Shown here one piece after another: positions 48,020 to 59,349 of a DNA stretch of 64,000 bases (position 1 is its first letter; each line of letters starts with the position of its first letter). A program made the translations under genes and the position numbers. Under the pieces are notes generated by a model, which was given only the letters and a program-made list of their open reading frames with translations, was not told the origin of the DNA and did not search any database. The stretch is from Gigaspora rosea (Eukaryota; Glomeromycota; Glomeromycetes; Diversisporales; Gigasporaceae): contig QKWP01000137.1 of NCBI GenBank assembly GCA_003550325.1, forward strand, positions 231,554 through 295,553. The letters run 5' to 3'.

Positions 48020-50170
48020 TTAACTTTGTATAGCCTAAAATGGATTCAATTTATAAATTTTCAGTCAAAATTTTCGAAAACGTTGGCATGACTTTGCTTA
48101 TTTGCGCTGTAATACGTATGTACAAGCTTCTAAAGTAAAGCATTTGGAGATGGACACCAATTATTTAAATTTCGTACGTAAATACTACATAAAATTACAT
48201 TATTGTTTAATGGACAGACGCACCAATGAAAATGTTAATTATTATTTATTTGTTTAATGTGCGCGACACGAATACGATGATCATAATGCAACAAAATAAA
48301 AAGGAAAAACGTTGGATCGCATTATCTCATACAATTTCATGCAGTATTATACACTGAACAGTTGGAATAAAGCTGAGAAAAATATATGATAAAATTGAGA
48401 CTTTAAAAACTGTCAATAACTCAAATTTATTAAGACAGCTTTCTTTCTCTCTTAAATAAAAATACCTAAATTTAATTTTGTATATATCTAATTATCAGAG
48501 CTGGCAATGAATATATTCTATTAAGAAAATAATCAATGGGACGAATAGAACCAATGGATAAATGGAGCAACTGGTGCGAACAGAAATAATGGAGAACCCA
48601 ATGAAAACCCCAATAAAGAAAATAAAAATTTAATGGGGTTGATAGCCCTATATACTAATAACTTGATCTATTGGCAAACAGGTCAATTAGATTTGTCTTT
48701 AACAAACCAATTAACGATTACATAAAAATAAAATTGAACACATTTAAATTTATAGTATTACATTAAACTTTTGCACATGATTAAGGTGTACTCAAACGTA
48801 AATTAAATCTTAATTAGCTGTTAGTGGAAAAATATTTCAACCGATAAATGTGCTCATCATAGGACACATAGTACGTATGCTGTTATACCCAAGATCTGAA
48901 AAGTAGTACTTACTTTTGCATACGCAAATTAGTTTTGAAATCATGCAGGATGGATAGTTAATAGGGATTCGGATTTAACTTTAGTTGGTCATTAAGGAAA
49001 GTAATTTAGTTGGTAGGTAAAGGTAACCATTTTATTTATTTCAGATCGAAGCAGAAAGAGTTATTCCTTTCAATAGTTCATGCTTTATATTTATATGCTT
49101 TAGCTTCGAAAGGTTTCAAACCCAAATCTTGGGTCTCGACCCTTATTTTGTTCTCGAGCTTGGTCTTGTGTTTCAAGTCCGTGCGCTACCACTTCATGAC
49201 AACGCGAGATACCATTTCATAACGATAACATAGTAATAAATCCTAATATAGCACATGAGAAATTTAACAAGAAAATTTGGAACAAAAAACAAAATAAATT
49301 TTTTTTACAATAATATTCAATTTTAGATTTAAAAGCGTTTAAACAGCAATACACAGTAATAGAGCTCAGAGCCGGATATCTATTTATCCGTACGGTTATA
49401 TCCGTTCTATAAAAATAATATTCGGTTAAAATTATTTTTTAATTTGCAAATAACCGGATAAACCTTGTGGATAACTGGATAACTCTACGGATATTCAGAT
49501 ACTTCATGGATAACCGGATAAACTGAATAATCTACAGATATACAGTAGTATCAGGTAATCTCAACTAGTGATAAAGTAAGGATGTAACTAGTAACTTGTC
49601 TTACTATGTAAAACAAAACTATATGTGGTATCATATAGAAATCGGATTTTTCCGTGGAACAATAGCGAGTATATTGTTCTAATTCAAATCGACGGTTATA
49701 TGACTCGTCCATGTTTAGTTAGATATACAGCTTCAACGACACAAAATCACAAAGTGAAATTCAAAAAAGATTAATAATTAGTGCCTATGAACCGAACTAC
49801 AGAGCGAAATTTGCATTTTGATCAATTAAGCTTATCAATTTATTTAAAAATTTTTCCCGGCCACCCAAATAAAAATGTAATTAAAATGTTTTTAGAAAAA
49901 ATAAATTCCACCATATGTAATATAAAAAAAAAAGACTCTGTAACTTCGTAGTCTTAAGGTGCTTGTATTGAAGTTTTTGAGGAAAAAAACTGTGCATATA
50001 AAAAAATGTGACTCATTTTTATATATTTAATGTTCAATTAGTTAATCAGGGAAAAATCGTTTAAAAATCTGTCTTATTAGAATTTTATATGATATCACAT
50101 AGTTTTGATATTCATAGTGTATCGAACACCCTAATGGCACATGTACACAACCGTCGTAAAATTCACCAAT
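48020..50170. other. Long intergenic stretch
   Basis: No gene called. A 57-codon Asn-rich frame near 48552-48724 ('GEPNENPNKENKN') has no start or family. Near 49375-49530 variants of 'ggataaccggataaac' are repeated in a degenerate cluster. A 70-codon frame at 49010-49222 is not supported. Confidence 0.4.
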
Positions 50171-50184
50171 CTCAATAGTTTGGG

Positions 50185-50371
50185 GAATAGCTTAATCGTG
50201 CCGCAAAAAATTGTCGCTCGTGATTTCTGAAATATCACGTCGAAATTTTATTAATTTAAATTTAAATAACGATAGGGTTTGACATGATATTTAGTTAAAG
50301 CTCCGATCAGATAATCAAATCGCTTGGAGATCACGGGACCGACACTTTTTTGCGGCACAACTAAGCTATTC
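50185..50371. mobile_element. MITE, 187 bp, 9-bp TSD
   Basis: Left end 'gaatagcttaatcgtgccgc'; right end 'gcggcacaactaagctattc'. TAGTTTGGG flanks both sides (50176-50184, 50372-50380). A 9-bp TSD points to Mutator-type integration. Confidence 0.9.
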
Positions 50372-50712
50372 TAGTTTGGGCTAGTGACTTAAATATTTTA
50401 CTCTAATTTATTATTATCTTAAAATTGTTAATCATTTATTGTAATACATAACTTATGTATATTATTAATATATATAATATTTATATAATATAGTATGGCA
50501 GTTCTTCAATGTGTGCCAGGTTGGTGGCGCATAAGCCACAAAGATCCGACGTATCACGTGAGAATTTCTAAATCAATACGAATTTACGATCTTTGTCAAT
50601 ACCGATACCGTAAAAATAACGATAACGATAATTTTTTTTTTTTTACCTTAATATATAAGGTGCGCTTATGGCGCTTTATTTAGTATGTACATAAAAATTT
50701 ACAAATTTATAA

Positions 50713-53700
50713 TTATCTAAGAAATTTTAAGGCCGATATAAGGCCTTTATTTACTGCATGAGGGATCTGTTTAAGAACGTTAAGTTCTCTGTTTAATTGA
50801 TGTGTGACTAAAGTCGTAATGTTAAAATTGTTGATTATATTATTGCCCCATTTAGAAGAGGTATATAAGCACCAGATTTCATAAACTATATTAATGTTTA
50901 ACCATTTAACTGCTCTTTTAACACTTATTGGGAGAATTTGTGTAGGAAAAATAATATCATTAATAGTGGTAGGTATCGATATATTTGAGGTATTACTTAA
51001 CATGCGATAGCCCATATTCCAAACCTGTTGACTGATGGGACACTCCAGAATAAAGTGATGAATAGTCTGGAGTTCCCCTTCACACCATATACAATTACCA
51101 CTTTCTGTTGAGATCATTTTTCTCAAACGATAACCTAAAGGAAGTGCTCTATGAAGAAGTCGCCATAGTATATCTACCTTTTTGTTAGGTATCCAATTAC
51201 AATGAAGTGGAGTTGTTGAGCTCGGAAGTTCCTTAATCAAATTATTTTGTGTAATTGAAGTAGAAATTGATTTATTTCTAAGGAATTGAACTACTTTCTT
51301 AATTGAATATGTATTGCCTTGTTCATGTGCTAGTGCTATGGATTCAGGAACCCAGGGCCATGATTCTTTATTTTTACCAATTGTTCCTTCTACCTTTTTC
51401 CAGGCTTTGACAAATGGCTTCCATCTAGATGGCCATGATTTGGTACTTATTGGATTGGATGATAGGGCTATAGATATTGAAATTCCTCTACTATTAAAGA
51501 TCTGTTGTTCTATTATATTTCGTTCTATTTTTGCCCATAAAAAATTTCCAGTTAAAAGTTTAATCCATATATTAACTTTACGAGCTATTAAGATGTCTGA
51601 GAGTACAGGAGCTTGTAAGCCAAAGGTGGAGTATGATTGCTGAAATATAGAATATCGTGGTAATATATTTGTATCACATTTAATACTTTTCATTATGATT
51701 TTGTTAAGCTCTACAATTTGCTTACTAGAAGGAGGCAAAAGAGTAGCCATGTACCAGATACGTGATATAATTAATGTATTAACAATAAGGATGCGGCCTT
51801 TGAGGGATAAATTACGGCTATTTATGTTGTCTGCAATTTGCTTTAATCTCTGAATAGTATTAGACCAAAGAGAATTTGGAGCATATCCTTTGTTATTTAC
51901 AGTGTACCCAAGTATTGTAACTGTTTCATTTTGCTTAAGAATTTTAAAGTTTTCCATGCCAGAAAGTTGTGTATTTTTTGCTTTTTCTGTAAGTGGAGCA
52001 AGAATAGATTTATTTTTATTTACTTTTGCATTTGAGGCTTTTTCATATAAAGCTAGAATTTCATTAAAAGTAGTCCAATCTATATTTGATCCTAGCCCTA
52101 TAGTAAGATCATCAGCATAAGCTGCTGCTCTAAATGAATTATTTTGTATAGTAATGCCCTGAATTTTATTGGTAAGTTTCTGTAAAAAAGGTTCAAATGC
52201 TAAAACATATAGCAAAGGTGAAAGAGGATCTCCTTGACGTACACCTCTATTCATATCAAAAGGTTCTGAGAGCATTCCATTATCTATAATATGTGCATGT
52301 TGTTTATTAAAAAGATTTGCAATTACTGATATAAAATTGGAAGAGAAGCCCATTTGTTGTAAGGTAAGAATAAGAAAGTTATGGTTTACTCGATCAAAAG
52401 CTTTCTGTTGATCTAGAAACATTAACCAGTTAGATATATTCTGGTCTGTAATATTTCTCATTGTAGTAATTATATCAAATGCAGTATCTGTAATGGATCT
52501 TCCTGCGATAAAGCCTTGTTGGTGTGAACCAATTATTTCATGACAAATTGGATTTAAACGGTTAGCCAAAATCTTCATAAAGATTTTGGCATCACTATTT
52601 ACCAAGGATATTGGTCTCCAGTTATTTACATTTTCTAAGTTATCTGATTTTTTAGGTATAAGTATAATAAGATTTTTGCACCAGGAAGTAGGAAGTTCTC
52701 CAATTTTAAGCACTTTGTTGAAGATTTTGGTCAGGACAGGAGTTATAATTTCTGCAGTATCTTTATAGAACTCATATGTAAGTCCATCTGCACCAGGTGT
52801 TTTATAATTTGGTAACTGTTGAATGACTTCTAACACTTCTTCTTCTGTTATCTGTTTTGTTAGTAGTATATTTTGGCTTGATGAAACTTGTTTAAGATCA
52901 GATGTTAAGAGAATAGCTGCATTTAGATCAAATTCCTCTTTTTGATATATTTCTTTGTAAGTTTTTTGAATGTGTTGAAGAACTATACTTGGATTGTTTT
53001 CTTGTGGTGCATGTGGTAATTGAATTTTAGATGTGGCAGAGTATAAATGATTTTGTTTATATTTAGAAAAAAAATATTTTGTAGATTTTTCACCACTTTC
53101 TACCCAACGAGTTTTTGATCTAATATGCCATTTTTCTGCAAGAAATTCTAGTTCCTGCTGAAGTTGTGTAGTAAGTTGTGTTTTCAAAATATAAAGATCA
53201 TTAAGATGTGGGTTAGCTGCTAATTTGGAGTTTATATTATTTATTCGTTGATTAAGTTTGTCTATTTGTGTTTCTGGAGCTTTGGGTAGTCGGAAAGCTC
53301 GAAATATTGATTGAATTCTCATTTTATGTAAGTCCCAGTGCTCCTCTTTTGTTTCTTTTAATTCTGCTATAATTTCAGCTTTGATAAATTGATTTGACAT
53401 TTGTCTTCTATTATATTTCCATATGGAAGGTGATGAAGTATTATTACTAAAGTCTAGTATGCCTTCTACTAATTGATGATCTGAATTACCACATTTTGTA
53501 GTAATTGATTGACAAGCATTTATATAATCTTCATGTATAAAAATATAGTCAAGTTTAGTTGCCATTATATTTCCATTTCGAACATTTTGATGAAAAGTAA
53601 GAAAGGGATGTACTCCTATATGAGTAGCCATATCAATAAAGTTTTTTAGCTTTAAATTTAGAATTTGATGTGAAGGGTCATTAAGTGGTTGTGTATTGCT

Positions 53701-54147
53701 AATTCTATCTAATGTAGTACTTAAATTTGTATTAAAATCTCCAGCTATTATATTTATTGAATTAGATTTAATTATTGGTGACCAGTTGTTAAAAAAACAT
53801 AATCTTTCTTGCATACGGGGTGGAGCATAAATATTTGTTATATTAAACATTCTTTGTTTGATTTTACATTGAGCTGTAAGTATTCTTCCTTCTTGTATTG
53901 CCTTAGAGTTGGTGAATTTTATATATTTATTTCCTGCTAATATTGCTATTTTATCTGTCCATATAGAGTTATAACTCCATTGTTGTTTAATAAAGTCACG
54001 TGTTTTTGTATTTGTAAGATTAGTTTCTTGAAGAAGTATAATATCAAATTTATAAGATTTTAATAAGGTAAATGTTTTTTGTCTTTTTGATAAGTCATTA
54101 AGTCCCTTTACATTAAGGGTTGCAATTTTAATTTTTTGATTATTCAT
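50713..54147 (-). CDS. LINE-3 ORF2: endonuclease-reverse transcriptase (1144 aa)
   Basis: Makes the nick and copies the LINE RNA into DNA at the target. The APE-type endonuclease occupies residues 1-235: 'LLQETNL' (E41), 'IAGDFNTN' (D137), 'TKLDYIF' (D200), 'NSDHQLV' (H224). The reverse transcriptase runs about 440-760: 'TPGADGLTYEFYK', 'NWRPISLVNSDAKI', motif A 'MFLDQQKAFDRV' (D579), 'GVRQGDPLSPLLYV', and YADD at 677-680. A C-terminal zf-RVT-like Cys/His segment, 'CIWCEGELQTIHHFILECP', follows near residue 1040. The length is normal for a LINE ORF2. The ATG lies 4 nt after the ORF1 TAA, so translation may depend on reinitiation. Confidence 0.95.
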   Translation of the reverse strand: MNNQKIKIATLNVKGLNDLSKRQKTFTLLKSYKFDIILLQETNLTNTKTRDFIKQQWSYNSIWTDKIAILAGNKYIKFTNSKAIQEGRILTAQCKIKQRMFNITNIYAPPRMQERLCFFNNWSPIIKSNSINIIAGDFNTNLSTTLDRISNTQPLNDPSHQILNLKLKNFIDMATHIGVHPFLTFHQNVRNGNIMATKLDYIFIHEDYINACQSITTKCGNSDHQLVEGILDFSNNTSSPSIWKYNRRQMSNQFIKAEIIAELKETKEEHWDLHKMRIQSIFRAFRLPKAPETQIDKLNQRINNINSKLAANPHLNDLYILKTQLTTQLQQELEFLAEKWHIRSKTRWVESGEKSTKYFFSKYKQNHLYSATSKIQLPHAPQENNPSIVLQHIQKTYKEIYQKEEFDLNAAILLTSDLKQVSSSQNILLTKQITEEEVLEVIQQLPNYKTPGADGLTYEFYKDTAEIITPVLTKIFNKVLKIGELPTSWCKNLIILIPKKSDNLENVNNWRPISLVNSDAKIFMKILANRLNPICHEIIGSHQQGFIAGRSITDTAFDIITTMRNITDQNISNWLMFLDQQKAFDRVNHNFLILTLQQMGFSSNFISVIANLFNKQHAHIIDNGMLSEPFDMNRGVRQGDPLSPLLYVLAFEPFLQKLTNKIQGITIQNNSFRAAAYADDLTIGLGSNIDWTTFNEILALYEKASNAKVNKNKSILAPLTEKAKNTQLSGMENFKILKQNETVTILGYTVNNKGYAPNSLWSNTIQRLKQIADNINSRNLSLKGRILIVNTLIISRIWYMATLLPPSSKQIVELNKIIMKSIKCDTNILPRYSIFQQSYSTFGLQAPVLSDILIARKVNIWIKLLTGNFLWAKIERNIIEQQIFNSRGISISIALSSNPISTKSWPSRWKPFVKAWKKVEGTIGKNKESWPWVPESIALAHEQGNTYSIKKVVQFLRNKSISTSITQNNLIKELPSSTTPLHCNWIPNKKVDILWRLLHRALPLGYRLRKMISTESGNCIWCEGELQTIHHFILECPISQQVWNMGYRMLSNTSNISIPTTINDIIFPTQILPISVKRAVKWLNINIVYEIWCLYTSSKWGNNIINNFNITTLVTHQLNRELNVLKQIPHAVNKGLISALKFLR

Positions 54148-54151
54148 ATAG

Positions 54152-55834
54152 TTAAATATAAATACTATTGTTTAGCTGGGCTTTGACTTTGTACTGTATT
54201 TCGACTTGTGTATGGAACAGAACGATTGTTACTACGAACAGTATTATTGTTACTTTTACTTTTTTTTTCTTTTTTTTAACATTACTCACTAATGTAAATT
54301 CTGTATCTTGTTGAGTGTTATCTATATTTTTATTTGCTACTTTATTGCTATCCTGAATTGAAACTTCTTGATCTTTTTCCTCTTGAAGTAGAGTTTCAAG
54401 ATCTTCCATATGAGTATCAATTTCAATATCGTCTAGATCAGAAGATTCTTCTTGTTGATTACTAGTTAATATTGAATTATTTTGCTGTACTTGAGTTACA
54501 ACAATTTCCTCTTGACTGAGATGATCTTGAATATTTGTGCAGTTATTTTCTACAGTTTGTTCAGAATTTATGAAAGTATTATTACTTAAATCTGTTGAAT
54601 TATAGAATGCAGAACTTTCAGAAAGTGCTATTTTATTATTCTTATATTTTCTATATTCTGCTTTAAGTTTCTGTGCTTCTTTGTATTGCTGACATTCCCT
54701 TTTTATATGTCCCTCAGCATCACAAAAGAAGCAGAGCTTAGGTGCTTCTCGCCATTCAGTAGTGACTTTTTGATCCATTATTGTTATGAACCTTGGTATA
54801 CGTTTATTTATATCTGGGTCATCAGTAATATCAAATATTACTACCCATTGATTACTTAAAATTGAAGTACCTTCAAAGACAAGAGGTTTAATTGATGAGA
54901 TTTTGCCCACGTGATCAAATGTTTCACGAATTTCTTTCGTGATATCATCTTGAAAATCAATTGGGACATTTTTAAGCTTAATTGATAGGTAGGAATTTCT
55001 GCTATTGGTTGGGATATAACCTAAAAAGGTTTGATTAAACATATTGATACCGTTTGCACAGTATTTCTGTACATCTTCCCTAGATTTGAAAATAATTTCT
55101 AAATGTGTTCTAACTCCTTTTGTAAAATGTGGCTTTATTCCAATAATATCATTACCAATACATTTATTTAAGACTACTGCAATTTCGTTCATAGACAGGT
55201 TAATAAGAGTACGAATTTCAAAAATTGCAGCTCTGCTATTTTTGGTTGTAATCTGGTTACGAACTGAATACGTAGAATATGTTGATGGGCCTCTAGTTAA
55301 TTTGGTAAATAAGCTAGCAAAAGATCTTTTGTGGTTGTTTTCACCCGAATCTCTATGGGAAAATTCTTTGTTTGTATTCGAATCGATTTCCATTGTTGAC
55401 TGTTTTAGGTAACTTGAGTTAGGGAGGCTTGTACAATGAGTTTCCAAATTTGTCACACTATCATATGTTTCCATATGCAATGTGTTTGTGCCTGATGTCT
55501 GCACTTGTACTAATTGAGATTGTATTCGATTTTGGTGATCCATGACCACTGGTCCGTTCTCCTTACTCATCCATGTTTCATTTGTGTTAGCCAATGAATT
55601 TTCCGATTCTTTGTTGCTGTTTGCCGTTGGGTTTGAAGATTCTTCATATTGCGTCCTTGTTACTTCCTCTATTCCATCTGCCTGTTTTTCATTAAATTCA
55701 TCAATTAGGACAGAATTTGGATGTCCTAGAGACGTTCCAGCTTGTAAATTAGAAACCAACATATTTGATTGCGTTAGAGAGTTTTCATCCTCTCCAACAA
55801 GAGTTTCGGCTCTTGATTCTTGCAATTTTGCCAT
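54152..55834 (-). CDS. LINE-3 ORF1: zinc-knuckle RNA-binding protein (560 aa)
   Basis: Probably coats the element RNA. Residues 1-180 are Ser/Asn/Glu-rich and disordered-looking. A folded region at about 200-360 contains 'SYLSIKLKNVPIDFQDD', which resembles an RNA-recognition-type fold (DUF4283-like; inference). A CCHC knuckle follows: C368-x2-C371-x4-H376-x4-C381. Near the end the DNA has A8-G-A9, read as a poly-lysine run. After it the annotated frame gives a hydrophobic tail ('VTIILFVVTIVLFHTQ'), whereas the frame shifted by one gives a hydrophilic S/N/R tail ending at a TAG at 54165. The true C-terminus is therefore doubtful. ATG at 55834 is the first in frame. Confidence 0.85.
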   Translation of the reverse strand: MAKLQESRAETLVGEDENSLTQSNMLVSNLQAGTSLGHPNSVLIDEFNEKQADGIEEVTRTQYEESSNPTANSNKESENSLANTNETWMSKENGPVVMDHQNRIQSQLVQVQTSGTNTLHMETYDSVTNLETHCTSLPNSSYLKQSTMEIDSNTNKEFSHRDSGENNHKRSFASLFTKLTRGPSTYSTYSVRNQITTKNSRAAIFEIRTLINLSMNEIAVVLNKCIGNDIIGIKPHFTKGVRTHLEIIFKSREDVQKYCANGINMFNQTFLGYIPTNSRNSYLSIKLKNVPIDFQDDITKEIRETFDHVGKISSIKPLVFEGTSILSNQWVVIFDITDDPDINKRIPRFITIMDQKVTTEWREAPKLCFFCDAEGHIKRECQQYKEAQKLKAEYRKYKNNKIALSESSAFYNSTDLSNNTFINSEQTVENNCTNIQDHLSQEEIVVTQVQQNNSILTSNQQEESSDLDDIEIDTHMEDLETLLQEEKDQEVSIQDSNKVANKNIDNTQQDTEFTLVSNVKKKKKKVKVTIILFVVTIVLFHTQVEIQYKVKAQLNNSIYI

Positions 55835-56025
55835 TTTTTTTTTGGCTTTGTTAGATAATCGTTCTCTATTCTTTTACGTTTCTTCAGGCCAAGGGCCTCA
55901 GCCCTTGTTGTTGTGTTAAAATTCTTTTCTCTTCTTTTCGGTTTTATGATATCTGCTTAACCTGAAGCACCCAGCCTCGGAAAAGGGAAGAGTGCTTGAA
56001 GATCCTTTTAGTATTATATAACGAT

Positions 56026-56129
56026 AATTTCATATTTAACGAATTATAAAAGAAAGTTGTTTATCGATTATTAAATAATTTCATATTTATTTAACGAATT
56101 ATAAAAGAAATCTGTTATCAATTATTAAA
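56026..56129. repeat. Tandem duplication, two ~51-bp units
   Basis: 'atttaacgaattataaaaga', then 'gttgtttatcgattattaaa', occurs twice. It lies just outside the LINE-3 5' TSD. Confidence 0.7.
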
Positions 56130-56226
56130 CTTAAAAGCGTTAAACTTTTGTATTATTATTAAAAAATATTGAAATAACAAATTATTAAAGTAGAATTTAT
56201 TTATTTTTTTTTATTAATACAATAAA

Positions 56227-58949
56227 TCAATTTAATTGATTGTTTAAAACATTTTTGCCCAGATTATGCTCTTTTTTATTGTGTTTTCTTTTCTTCCGAC
56301 TTGGAATTGCTTGAGGATCAAGATTTTCTTTACTTTTTCTTGCTTTAGCATGCGGTTTTCGTCTAGTGCCACCAGAACTTTCAGAATTGCGACGTTTGGT
56401 AGATTCAACTTGAACACGTATCATAGCACCGCTTTTAATACGGGTTGGATCTGCGTTACTGTTATAAAAGAAAAGAAGATAGCCGGGCAAATGATATTGC
56501 TTTTGATGTATGGTACTGTCTAGTAAATTTGTCCAATGCGACACGAAACTGCGAACCACCATTTTGATAATCATTTCTAATTTCTTCTATGAAAGCATTG
56601 AGCGTAGTATTATCGATTTCCTCGTTCATATCAATTTTTTCGTTCATATTGATTTCCTTGTTCATATCAATTTTTTCGTTCATATTGATTTCCTTGTTCA
56701 TATCAATTTTTTCGTTCATATTGATTTCCTCTTTCATTTGGTTTAATTCACTTTAAAGAATAATATAGTTATGTTTCATGTTTTACTTTAATATTTATAA
56801 TTTAAAAGTAAATACTAACCTCTGTTCACTATTTGAAGATTCTGATAAATGCTGATTAGACGGTTCTGCTTGTGGATGTTCTTGTACATCGATAGGTTCC
56901 GTATGCAGTGAGGCGTAAAAAGAGTTGTTTTTTGCAACTTGACCTAATAAATTAATATAAAAATTTCTTAGTTATAATATTTATTATGCTATTTCAATTG
57001 TAATTTATCTCACAAAATGCAATATATGTAAAGACCATACGGTCATCAGGAGTTGATGATGGGAAAAAAATTTAATATTCGAATATGAAACTTCATTGCG
57101 ACCGCTTGCAGGGTGCCCCGTTCATACCAACTGAACATGTACATGTCCCAATTTCACTATTAACGATATAAAAAAGATTATATTGGCTCGTGCTTAATAC
57201 TGAAAATTCATTTTCTACACTAGTTTGCTGAATAAAGTTCACATCAACTGTCTCCCAACCGGGACACATAAATCGTTTTGTAACTTGAAAATAATCTGAA
57301 CGTCTATGTGCAAAACTAAGCAATCGTCGGCGATAAAAATTTTCCATATTAAATATTATATACTGAAACATTTGCACAGGATTATATGCTTGTGCTCTTG
57401 CGAGAACAATATCTTTCAGTATTCCGAAGCCACGCTCGACATAATTGTTAGTGTTATTTCCCCGAATGAGCAAATTTGTACGAAATGCAAGAGCCCAAAA
57501 ACAGCGACGACCCCACAAAAGCTCAAAGTGCCTTTGTAATAATGGATATGAATTATAAAATTCATGCTTAAATTCATGATAATATTGGTCCATTTTTAAA
57601 AAATCTGGTGCGTAGAGAATTTTTTCATTTTATTCATTACAGATACTCGATCTTCTTTAATAATGTGATGTTTTGAATCATGGACCCATCTCCAAAAAGC
57701 TTGCAAGACATGGAAAGTGCATAATAAACGAATTCCCTGCGGCCAGCACAGTTCTAACGCATTGCGTTCAGCACTTGAATCGTCAGTGAGTATAACTGCT
57801 GGTCCCATTTCCGGTCCACGTCCATAGAATTCATATGGTGGAAGGATCGTTTTTAATAAGTTTAACTAAAATTAATTATTTATTAGTCAATTTTAATGAA
57901 TTTATTGAAAAAAAGGTAAAGATTATTAATTACCGCCTTCTCCAAAGTAACTTCAGATTCATCGGAAGTTACTAGTAATCCAAGAGGAAGGGCACCAATA
58001 GTGCAACTTGTGTAAAGTAAGGTGACAGAGGTATTAAGCGGATCAAATGAAGCGGACGACTCAACGTAGCATAATTCGCCCGCTTGTTGAATCTTCTCAT
58101 GTGCTCGGCACATTAGCCCAGTTACGATACAAAGAATAAATGCTTTTCCGGTATATGCATTGTATTCTTGTAATGCCGCTTTACCATTTCCTGAATTATT
58201 GTACTCATTAATTAATTCTTTTAGACGATTGAACATTTCTACGCCATTACGTTCTCCTAATGCAGTTTTGCGATAGTGATAAAATAATTTAGAGACATAA
58301 TTATAGTCTGGATTGGTAGATCGGTCTGCAAGTAATTCAAGTAAATCACTATCATTTACGACACGAAGGTGAAGCTCATCTTCATAAGAGTAAAGTGCTG
58401 ATGCGGGGGAATGTCCATCATTAAACAGTTTTAAATATTTTTCTCGCACTTCATCATTCACATGTCTAAAACTTAATGATTCAGCTGAATCAATTATATG
58501 GTTATGGATAAATTTAATATTAATTTCCAACGGATGATCAAGTTCAAGACGCCATCTTTCTAATCGCAGGTGAATGTTTGCATTGCAGTTTATATTCCGA
58601 GCCCGGAGCGACTGTGGATTCTTGGTTTCACGATTGCCTTGTTTTTTTTTAACTTCATTACTATGAACACAATGCCGCTTTTCTCGAAAGAGTACACGAC
58701 TTCCCTTTACATTGTAACCTTTTGTTTGCGGCATTGTGGTCTTTGAGTGCAATTCGAAGGCATGAAACCATTCTTGTGCCATTTCTTTATTATCGACGTT
58801 CACATATCCGTCAAATTCGAATTGCAGCATTTCAAAGTTTTCAGCAGTTCGATATGAAGGCAATTCATTAAAATTTTTTAATATATATGTGTATGATTTA
58901 GGAAGTACCAACTTTAAAGGTTCTGGTAAATCATCCCAGGTATGTATCT
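56227..58949 (-). pseudogene. SWIM-type MULE transposase, broken
   Basis: After an acceptor at 58950, exon sequence starts 'IHTWDDLPEPLKL' and runs through a DNA-binding N-terminal region to the MULE core. An intron at 57866-57933 joins 'VTLEKA' to 'LNLLKTILPP' in frame. Core: 'GELCYVESSASFDPLNT', 'VILTDDSSAERNALELCWP' (second D), 'LLCTFHVLQAFWRW' (C-x2-H), 'NNTNNYVERGFGILKD' (E). A SWIM motif begins CTCSVGMNGAPCK, but its His is lost to a deletion near 57100. Further lesions: a one-base loss near 57596 and a shift near 56462. An exon near 56823-56945 and the Lys/Arg-rich tail (56227-56430, 'GTRRKPHAKARKSKE') are still readable. The first catalytic residue appears as E rather than D (inference from family pattern). 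Confidence 0.8.
56630..56737 (-). repeat. 36-bp coding tandem in the MULE pseudogene
   Basis: Encodes 'EINMNEKIDMNK' about three times, head to tail and nearly identical at the DNA level, so the expansion is recent. It lies between the SWIM region and the basic tail. Confidence 0.85.
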
Positions 58950-58954
58950 AAAAT

Positions 58955-59340
58955 AAACGTTTAAGGGAAAAAATAAAAAAAATTATGTTCGCTTAAAAAA
59001 AAAAAATTATTCGCTTAAAAAATTTTTGTAAATATTTTTCGCTTCTCATAAATATAAAATTTTAAAATTTTTAAAAAAACATTTCACCAGTTTCTCTTTA
59101 CTGTTTCACGAACCTTTGTAGTCTCCATAAATATAAGGAAAGTGTTGCAATCGAAGGGCGTAGGCAATGTACCGATTTGGTTAAATTTGTAAGCGAAAAA
59201 AGGAATAAATCGGTTAAAAAAGAACTTTATATTTATTATTATTATTGTGTCATCTGTAAGTACGTACGTACGATTTAAACGCAGCTAATTTGATCGGAGT
59301 TACTGATCGGTGTGGCTTGTACGCCATTAACCTGCACACA
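58955..59340. other. Non-coding, 5' of the MULE pseudogene
   Basis: A-rich tracts and 'tacgtacgtacg' near 59258. I could not find the missing first exon of the transposase here. Confidence 0.4.
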
Positions 59341-59349
59341 TTGAAGAAC

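Larger units (their letters stand above)
50632..56017 (-). mobile_element. Full-length LINE with two long ORFs (LINE-3 of this window)
   Basis: On the minus strand: a ~180-bp 5' leader, ORF1 (55834-54152), ORF2 (54147-50713), a short 3' UTR with 'aataaa', a poly(A) tail (50632-50643) and a TSD 'ataacgataa' on both sides (50622-50631; 56018-56027). Neither ORF is interrupted by a stop. It belongs to a clade different from LINE-1 and LINE-2: it lacks RNase H and has a zinc-knuckle ORF1, suggesting an L1/Tx1-like lineage (inference). It is the best candidate in the window for a recently active element. Confidence 0.9.

Noticed and set aside
48552-48724. 57-codon Asn-rich open stretch
   Set aside because: No start codon, no family similarity that I recognise, and low complexity.
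51314-55919. Several plus-strand frames across LINE-3
   Set aside because: They are shadows of the long minus-strand ORF1 and ORF2, which carry the catalytic and zinc motifs.
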